Source of the DNA: Sinohyriopsis cumingii | Lineage: Eukaryota > Mollusca > Bivalvia > Unionida > Unionidae | Assembly: GCA_028554795.2 (NCBI GenBank) | Contig: CM068825.1 | Location: forward strand, 159,523,398 to 159,587,397 | Direction: 5' to 3' | Length of the DNA stretch: 64,000 nucleotides | Made by a program: the position numbers and the translations under genes | Shown here: positions 58,891 through 64,000 of the stretch, in pieces | Numbering within the stretch: position 1 is the first letter of the stretch | Layout of the letters: each line of letters begins with the position of its first letter | The notes under the pieces: model-generated | Database searches by the model: none | What the model saw: the letters and a program-made list of their open reading frames with translations, nothing else | What the model was told of the DNA's origin: nothing

Positions 58891-58998
58891 GATCACAGAT
58901 CAGCAAAATTTTATTCATAACTTATACTTGAAAAATTGCTTGAGGTATTCACAGATCAGCAAAATTGTATTCCTACCTTGAAAAATCACTTGAGGTTT
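58891..58998. repeat. Tandem duplication, 56-bp unit x2
   Basis: CACAGATCAGCAAAATT at 58894 and 58950, each followed by CTTGAAAAAT..CTTGAGGT. Lies directly before the 36-bp array. Confidence 0.85.
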
Positions 58999-59010
58999 AT
59001 CAGTAATAAT

Positions 59011-59280
59011 GTATTGGCTCATTTATATCCATAATGGGCGTATTGAGTATTGGCTCATTTATATCCATAATGGGCATATTGAGTATTGGCTCATTTATAT
59101 CCATAATGGGCATATTGAGTATTGGCTCATTTATATCCATAATGGGCATATTGAGTATTGGCTCATTTATATCCATAATGGGCATATTGAGTATTGGCTC
59201 ATTTATATCCATAATGGGCATATTGAGTATTTGTCCATATACATCCATAATGGGCATATTGGGTATTTGTCCATATACAT
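59011..59280. repeat. Minisatellite, 36-bp unit, 7.5 copies
   Basis: Units start GTATTGGCTCATTTATATCC; the last two vary (GTATTTGTCCATATACATCC). Central units are almost identical. Because 36 is a multiple of three, several frames on both strands stay open; these frames are not genes. Confidence 0.97.
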
Positions 59281-59428
59281 TAAATTAGAGAGAGAACAAG
59301 TAATTACATTAAACAAAAATCGCTTGAACCAGAATTTAACCATATTTTACAAAAGCTTATTCTATCAAAGTTATGATTATTAGTCCTTAAATATATTGAA
59401 TGGTTGTCTTCAATATGTACCATAAGTA

Positions 59429-59616
59429 CTTGCTTATAAGTTGAATCAAATTGCAAACAACAAAGATCCTGATCTGCTTGAGCATAATGTGCTAGCAGAT
59501 CAGGGTCTATGTTGTTCTACTAATTACTACTTACAAATTTGACTGACCCAGATCTTCCGGTACATTATGCAACAACAGATATGGGTCTTTGCAGATGGAC
59601 TCGGCTTATAAGCAAG
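59429..59616. mobile_element. Palindromic MITE, dimer, with TA target duplication
   Basis: Perfect terminal inverted repeat CTTGCTTATAAG / CTTATAAGCAAG with TA on both sides (59427-59428, 59617-59618), as in Tc1/mariner-type MITEs. Inside are two near-palindromes with AGATCCTGATCTGC and CCAGATCTTC cores. Confidence 0.75.
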
Positions 59617-59618
59617 TA

Positions 59619-60870
59619 TAAACGGTTCTTCTGCGATACAACTGATTTTGTTTTCGTTATCCTTTATTATAAAGATTATTATCAGTGTGAACACAAAATG
59701 AAAGTAGAGAATTATGAAACATGCATTGGAGAGAAGAAATGAGGAATTGCAAAGGAAAGAAAGAGTTGAAAATAAAGAGTGATCCTTTTTTAAAATGAGC
59801 ATTTCACATTGGATTGAAGGAGTTTTTCAGAAATATATCAAGCCATTGAGCAATACAGACACTTCCTAGCAAACTGTTCAACTGTTTGAATATTGTTGTG
59901 GAATGCAGGTAGTCTTTGTTGGCATGTACCTCCCTCTGAACGTTTGTGGTCATTATGTCTTCACTGGTGACAAAAACATTTTGTTGATTGTCATAATGTT
60001 GTTTCTGATCTTGTACAATACTTCGTCTTAAACTAGGTCAGTGTGTTCTAGGAACCACCATTCATGTTTTTCAAATATAACTGAAACACTAGATGTATCA
60101 TCTGGCAGCCCTTTCTGTACCAGCTCAGTCTTGTTTATTATGTTTCTACCACCCATTTCTTTATCATTGACTTACACACGGTACCCCACTGTTGAATTAT
60201 ACTTGAGATTTGGTCATAATAGTGCCCAGTATTCTTCTTCTCGGACAGTTCTGGGTTAGATTTGAAGGTTCCTCATTCATGAACCAAATGTTTGATAGCC
60301 ATATTTTTATGCAGTCTATGTATTAATTTCATTTAATGTTCTTAGTGATGCTAATGCAGAAGTATTCTATAGCTGGTACGGTTTTAAGACATCACTATGG
60401 AGCTGGTAAGTATATTGCAAAATATTTCACCTTTCTTCTGTAGAAATTCCAGTTGCCATTCTCTCTCCCATTCAGTTTGCACACCAAGATCTTTCTAAAG
60501 TTGTCTCCAATGGACCTTCTGAAGTTTGCTTTGCTTCAGTGTCAAAACTTTACAGCAATCTAAATGTTCTTTTGTCGGGCAATGTATTCATGGTATTTAA
60601 TTAAAAATTTAACTTTTTTTGGATACTTCAGTTATTTAAATTGGATTCCCGATGATTCAGCTGAAAACAAAACCCAACAACAGCACATGGGACCATCCTA
60701 TATTTCATATGATGAAATTTACCATCAGGTTTTGTGTTTCACATCTATCCGATGAAACGCTAACCAACACTAAGTTGGACATATTTGTGTCCTAACCCTT
60801 TTGCCACTTTGGAACAATAAAATATGTTGAGATTAAGAGCATGAACTTATTAGCATATGTTAGCTGTAAG
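59619..60870. other. Intergenic sequence with a possible LINE scrap
   Basis: On the minus strand, about 60545-60440 gives a stretch like LQKDLGVQTEWEREWQLEF (across a stop), resembling the region after the catalytic motif in LINE reverse transcriptases. It is too short and decayed for certainty. Open frame 60041-60259 is unrecognised. Confidence 0.3.
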
Positions 60871-61118
60871 AGCAGCGGGGGGGGGGGGGGGGGCGAATCG
60901 GACATTTTGTCCAATCGTTATTTTGCTTAATTATTACTTCTGCATTCAGCGGATCCGGTGTAATCAGCGCTGGTAAAAAAAAAACGACGTCGGTCCATCC
61001 TACACGATGGTGACGTCATTTGGTTTAATTAACACCTTCTGCGTGTCGATCCCCAGCGTCGTCAGCGTCCGGTAAGCACATCGACGACCGCGTCGATGTC
61101 ATCGCCCCCCCTGCTGCT
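60871..61118. repeat. Inverted repeat at the Polinton boundary
   Basis: AGCAGCGGGG...GGGCGA at 60871-60896 is inverted at 61101-61118 (ATCGCCCCCCCTGCTGCT). The enclosed sequence includes GGACATTTTGTCC and a TGACGTCA at about 61011. It may be the Polinton terminal repeat with an internal inverted partial copy. Confidence 0.6.
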
Positions 61119-61134
61119 AAGTGGTTATTTACAA

Positions 61135-61809
61135 CTAACCGAATATTTGGTCAAGTCCGATACGATATCGTGTCCGAGGATCATGTAAATTTATCGTTAC
61201 GAATCCATGTGGGGTCGACTGAGCATGACTAAAAAAGTTTCGAAAACCATTAAAGTCCATGTCACCGCCGCACCATGTCTGCCAAATATTTCGTAGCGTG
61301 TGTGTATCAACGCCGTTGAATACAGCAAGAATATTACAGTTATCTCTGATTACTTTTGGAATCTGAGTATACCGTTGAGTGACATATATCACGTCAGTGT
61401 TTTTATGTCTGCCTCTGGAAAATATCCTAGCTGGGTTTTTTCGATTGTCTAACATAACATCATCGTACACGACTAGATTGTTAACGTCGCCATCAATATC
61501 ATCAATACCTGGTGCATCATTGATATCTGTAATAAACTCAATAACATTTTTTTTAGCGATCGCTGATGCATTCTCGTTGAAATCTTTCAACACCTCGTAG
61601 CATCGTTGATCATCTACGCTAGGAGCAACCAAATACAACTTATCCCACTTCATCCATCTCATTATTAAATTGAGTAACAATTGCGTCTTGCCGGATCCAG
61701 ATGGTCCGATGATAATCATCCGGATCGAGTTTGGTAACGCTGCAACATGCTTAACTGGTTCTCTTGTTTTAGTCGCCGAAAAATCAATTATATTCATATC
61801 TCTGTACAT
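61135..61809 (-). CDS. Polinton A32-like genome-packaging ATPase
   Basis: A 224-residue frame of the FtsK/HerA-type packaging ATPase that Polintons share with large DNA viruses; in the family it pumps DNA into capsids. The N-terminal region has a Walker A loop (GPSGSGKT), and a Walker B-type strand (NLVVYDDV) follows. Length is usual for the family. It points left, toward the element end. Looks whole. Confidence 0.9.
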   Translation of the reverse strand: MYRDMNIIDFSATKTREPVKHVAALPNSIRMIIIGPSGSGKTQLLLNLIMRWMKWDKLYLVAPSVDDQRCYEVLKDFNENASAIAKKNVIEFITDINDAPGIDDIDGDVNNLVVYDDVMLDNRKNPARIFSRGRHKNTDVIYVTQRYTQIPKVIRDNCNILAVFNGVDTHTLRNIWQTWCGGDMDFNGFRNFFSHAQSTPHGFVTINLHDPRTRYRIGLDQIFG

Positions 61810-61814
61810 AAATT

Positions 61815-61945
61815 ATGGATCTATATTGTGTGAAGTGTAGAGTACGTACTGGCACAAATGATATGACAACCGCTACAACAAGAAATAACATCGGCGCTTA
61901 CTGGCAAGTGTGTACAATGCGGTACAAAGAAATTTAGATTTATTT
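61815..61945 (+). CDS. Small zinc-ribbon-like Polinton protein region
   Basis: Begins MDLYCVKCRVRTG, the start of the small DUF5679-type zinc-ribbon proteins found in Polintons and some large DNA viruses. It lies head-to-head with the ATPase gene, 5 bp apart. State of preservation uncertain. Role unknown. Confidence 0.5.
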
Positions 61946-61974
61946 CTATTAGACCCGCAGATGTTTTAAAAAAA

Positions 61975-62351
61975 AGCGAGGAGGTGACATCGCAGCCAGG
62001 TTATCAAAACTCCCCGGAACCCCGTGGGCAAAGTATCCAGGAGAAAAGCACCTCCCAGGATATAGCTACTGTGGCCCCGGAACACGATTAGATATCAGAC
62101 TCGATGATCAAAATCAGCCCAAACCCGGTGAGTATCCAATAAACGCTATCGATAAGGCGTGTCATGCTCATGATGTTGCTTACAAAAGTAGCGATCTGCA
62201 ACAGCGTCATATCGCGGACGTAAAATTAATTCACGCGTTAAATGCTATTCCTGATAAATCCGTCAAAGAAAAATTGGCCACATGGTTGGTAAAATCGGCT
62301 ATGAAAGGTAAATTAATGATTGGAAGCGGAGTTTCTCGCGCTGGTAATTGA
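61975..62351 (+). CDS. Polinton protein with parvovirus-type phospholipase A2 domain
   Basis: Encodes a YCGPGT calcium-loop-like motif and a CHAHDVAY catalytic-helix motif, the pattern of the PLA2 domain known from parvovirus VP1 and from some Polinton and adintovirus proteins, where it helps breach endosomal membranes. It lies just upstream of and slightly overlaps the integrase frame. Confidence 0.75.
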
Positions 62352-62376
62352 AAACGCTAGCGTTTATAATAACAAC

Positions 62377-63321
62377 ATGGAATCCATCTATTATTCTCCG
62401 AGAGGATACTGGAAAGGAAAGGCCGCAATTGGTAAACTCGCAAGCGCTGCAAAGGTAACAAAGGCCGTTGCGGCTAATTGGTTATCCAAACAGGCTATAT
62501 GGCAAATTTATCTACCACCGCCTAAACAAATCAACTTTTCGCGCTTTGATGTTACCGTACCCAATGAAGTTCATCAAGCTGACATATTATTTCTGCCGCA
62601 TGACAACGGTTACAAATACGCGCTAACTGTAGTTGATGTTGCGAGTCGATACAAACAAGCGGAGCCCTTGAAAACAAAGTCAGCAACTGAAGTAGCCGGT
62701 GCGTTTGAGCGGATTTATCGAAGGGGTCCTCTGCGCTGGCCAAATCTATTACAAGTTGATCCTGGCAATGAATTTCGCGGCGCTGTTTTATCAACGCTGA
62801 AACATCATAGCGTCGCGATACGACGAGGTCATACTGCGCTACATCGTGATCAGGCAATTGTTGAACGATTCAATCGGACTGTTGCTGAACGGTTATTTGG
62901 ATATCAATACGCGAAGGAATTCATCCAGGAAAAACGATCTCGTGAATGGGTTAAAAGGTTGCCAGGCGTAATTGCAGCGTTAAATAACGAGATTACCCGA
63001 GCAATCAACATGAAGCCCAGCGACGCGATTAAATACGAGTATATACCCGGAAAATCAAAAATAAATAGCGTTTCCAAGCCGATTCTCGGCAATGTCACCG
63101 TGAGATATCTATATCAACCAGGAGAGCTTGAAGGCGGTAAAAAAAGGGCTACCGATCCTATTTGGAGTGTTACCACACATAACATATCAACGATAACACG
63201 ATCAACTGGTAGACCACCGATCTACAGACTGGATTCAACTGCTCCTCAGCGCGGATTTACACGCGAGCAACTACAAGTGATACCTGACGATACTCAATTA
63301 CCCCCGCGTGGTCTTAACTAG
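62377..63321 (+). CDS. Polinton integrase (retroviral-type DDE)
   Basis: The frame is open from 62320; the methionine at 62377 (MESIYYSPRGYWKG) matches the usual start of Polinton integrases. It has the zinc/N-terminal region, a DDE core (HQADILF, LQVDPGNEF, DQAIVERFNR) and a C-terminal chromodomain-like part (VRYLYQPGELEGG, DPIW). About 314 residues, usual for the family. In Polintons this enzyme inserts the element and makes the 6-bp duplication. Looks whole. Confidence 0.93.
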   Translation: MESIYYSPRGYWKGKAAIGKLASAAKVTKAVAANWLSKQAIWQIYLPPPKQINFSRFDVTVPNEVHQADILFLPHDNGYKYALTVVDVASRYKQAEPLKTKSATEVAGAFERIYRRGPLRWPNLLQVDPGNEFRGAVLSTLKHHSVAIRRGHTALHRDQAIVERFNRTVAERLFGYQYAKEFIQEKRSREWVKRLPGVIAALNNEITRAINMKPSDAIKYEYIPGKSKINSVSKPILGNVTVRYLYQPGELEGGKKRATDPIWSVTTHNISTITRSTGRPPIYRLDSTAPQRGFTREQLQVIPDDTQLPPRGLN

Positions 63322-64000
63322 CGCCGTTGCGTCTATTGCACTCAAGACAGGTCAACCTCACATTGTTTTTAACATGACCGAGACTGTTATCGATTCTGTC
63401 CACGGTAAATTGGCGAGCGTCTTTATCCAAATAACGCCAGCGCATTACACAATTACAACTTGCGCAGTGATTATTCTGTTGTTGTCGTAACGCAATTATT
63501 AATTCGGCATCAATATCAAAACGCCGCTGTTTTTTTTTATCCTGTTGGCGGTAACCCGAGAGTTTTCTATCAATGACGCTAGCATCGATGGTGACTTTGT
63601 CGCCGGCTTCGTCACTGGCTTCGTCAATAACAATTCTTCGAAGCTGATTTATCCTTCGTACTCTGGACACTGCAAGATAGACTAGATTTGACCATTCGAT
63701 GCGATTATCAACCATCCAAACAATTGTGTCCGTGATGGTTAGTCCCTGCGAGGAATGTATTGTTGTTGCGTATCCTAGCGTCCACGGGGATTTATTAGCA
63801 CGTAGCGCGTCCTCGACGACGCTGATATCAACGAGCACGATATCATTCAGCACGAGAATTTGTTTTTCTGTCCGGCCTGGAATTTCAACTTCAATGTTCT
63901 GCCGCCGTGTGTCCGCGGGTCTATAACATAACGGCACTGGACGCGTTGGAACCTTTTCCTTATGCAACGTAAACAACCTCCGCTGAAGTGTGTCTCTGAC
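63314..64000 (-). CDS. Helicase C-terminal region fused to an HNH endonuclease (partial)
   Basis: Minus-strand frame open to the window edge. The upstream part has ATTIHSSQGLT and NLVYLAVSRVRR, the C-terminal motifs of SF1 (Pif1/UvrD_C_2-type) helicases. The last 60 or so residues carry an HNH-like zinc motif (CASC...VDRIDNSLGH..NNVRLTCLEC). It converges on the integrase gene, with 3' ends overlapping by a few bases. The N-terminal helicase part lies outside the window. Confidence 0.75.
   Translation of the reverse strand, partial: VRDTLQRRLFTLHKEKVPTRPVPLCYRPADTRRQNIEVEIPGRTEKQILVLNDIVLVDISVVEDALRANKSPWTLGYATTIHSSQGLTITDTIVWMVDNRIEWSNLVYLAVSRVRRINQLRRIVIDEASDEAGDKVTIDASVIDRKLSGYRQQDKKKQRRFDIDAELIIALRQQQNNHCASCNCVMRWRYLDKDARQFTVDRIDNSLGHVKNNVRLTCLECNRRNGAS

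Larger units (their letters stand above)
60871..64000. mobile_element. Polinton (Maverick) element, partial, runs off the right edge
   Basis: Base composition changes sharply at 60871, where the sequence starts AGCAGC followed by a long G run. Recognisable Polinton parts follow: packaging ATPase, zinc-ribbon-like small protein, PLA2-like protein, retroviral-type integrase, and a helicase-HNH frame. No polymerase or capsid gene is inside the window. The visible parts look whole or nearly so, which suggests a young copy. The second end and the target duplication lie outside. Confidence 0.92.

Noticed and set aside
59000-59383. Open frames of 84-124 residues with perfect 12-residue repeats on both strands
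   Set aside because: A period of 36 keeps frames open; no start context, splice support or conserved flanks.
60041-60259. 72-residue open frame, and a coding-looking minus strand around it
   Set aside because: The minus strand contains stops throughout and only a short RT-like scrap further right; not enough to call a gene.

Overview
This is AT-rich animal nuclear DNA, most likely from a bivalve or another lophotrochozoan mollusc. The reasons are two intron-bearing metazoan genes for mitochondrial proteins, long introns and spacers, tRNA-derived SINEs with (AAC)n or (CA)n tails, many minisatellites, and a mix of LINE, Penelope-like, hAT, piggyBac-type, Ty3/gypsy and Polinton-class elements. 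The organism call is inference; no species-level marker is visible.

Only two host genes can be supported. On the minus strand, CSKMT (METTL12, the mitochondrial citrate synthase lysine methyltransferase) has two coding exons, 35566-35470 and 32667-32021, giving about 247 residues with a mitochondrial presequence-like start. On the plus strand, 51989-52490 is the terminal coding exon of TMEM11, a mitochondrial inner-membrane protein; its short N-terminal exon is not securely found. The two genes are divergent, about 16 kb apart.

Layout. 0-5 kb: a decayed LINE, a 26-bp minisatellite and a hAT-type MITE with a perfect 8-bp target duplication. 5.06-12.31 kb: a 7.25-kb element with about 380-bp terminal inverted repeats that begin AGT and are flanked by a 6-bp duplication (GGTATT), the signature of Polinton-class elements. 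It holds no recognisable polymerase, integrase or capsid gene. It carries a regulatory module present three times, a second promoter module present twice, and 3' ends that look like histone-mRNA stem-loops. A 1.35-kb hAT element has inserted into it. 12.8-30 kb: SINEs, a Ty3/gypsy fossil, a solo LTR with 5-bp target duplication, a fragment resembling the 7-kb element's terminal repeat, a very degenerate array of about 360-bp units, and a Penelope-like remnant. 30-36 kb: a 34-bp minisatellite with higher-order structure, then CSKMT, whose intron holds a piggyBac-type MITE. 36-51 kb: a second Ty3/gypsy fossil, SINEs, a foldback-type structure and an AT-rich minisatellite. 52-60 kb: TMEM11, SINEs, palindromic MITEs and a 36-bp minisatellite. 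60.87 kb to the right edge: one side of a canonical Polinton with packaging ATPase, PLA2-like protein, integrase and a helicase-HNH reading frame that runs off the window.

The best candidate for something undescribed is the 7.25-kb element at 5057-12309. Its ends are Polinton-like, but inside it looks like a small multi-promoter genome whose transcripts may be finished by the host histone 3'-end machinery.
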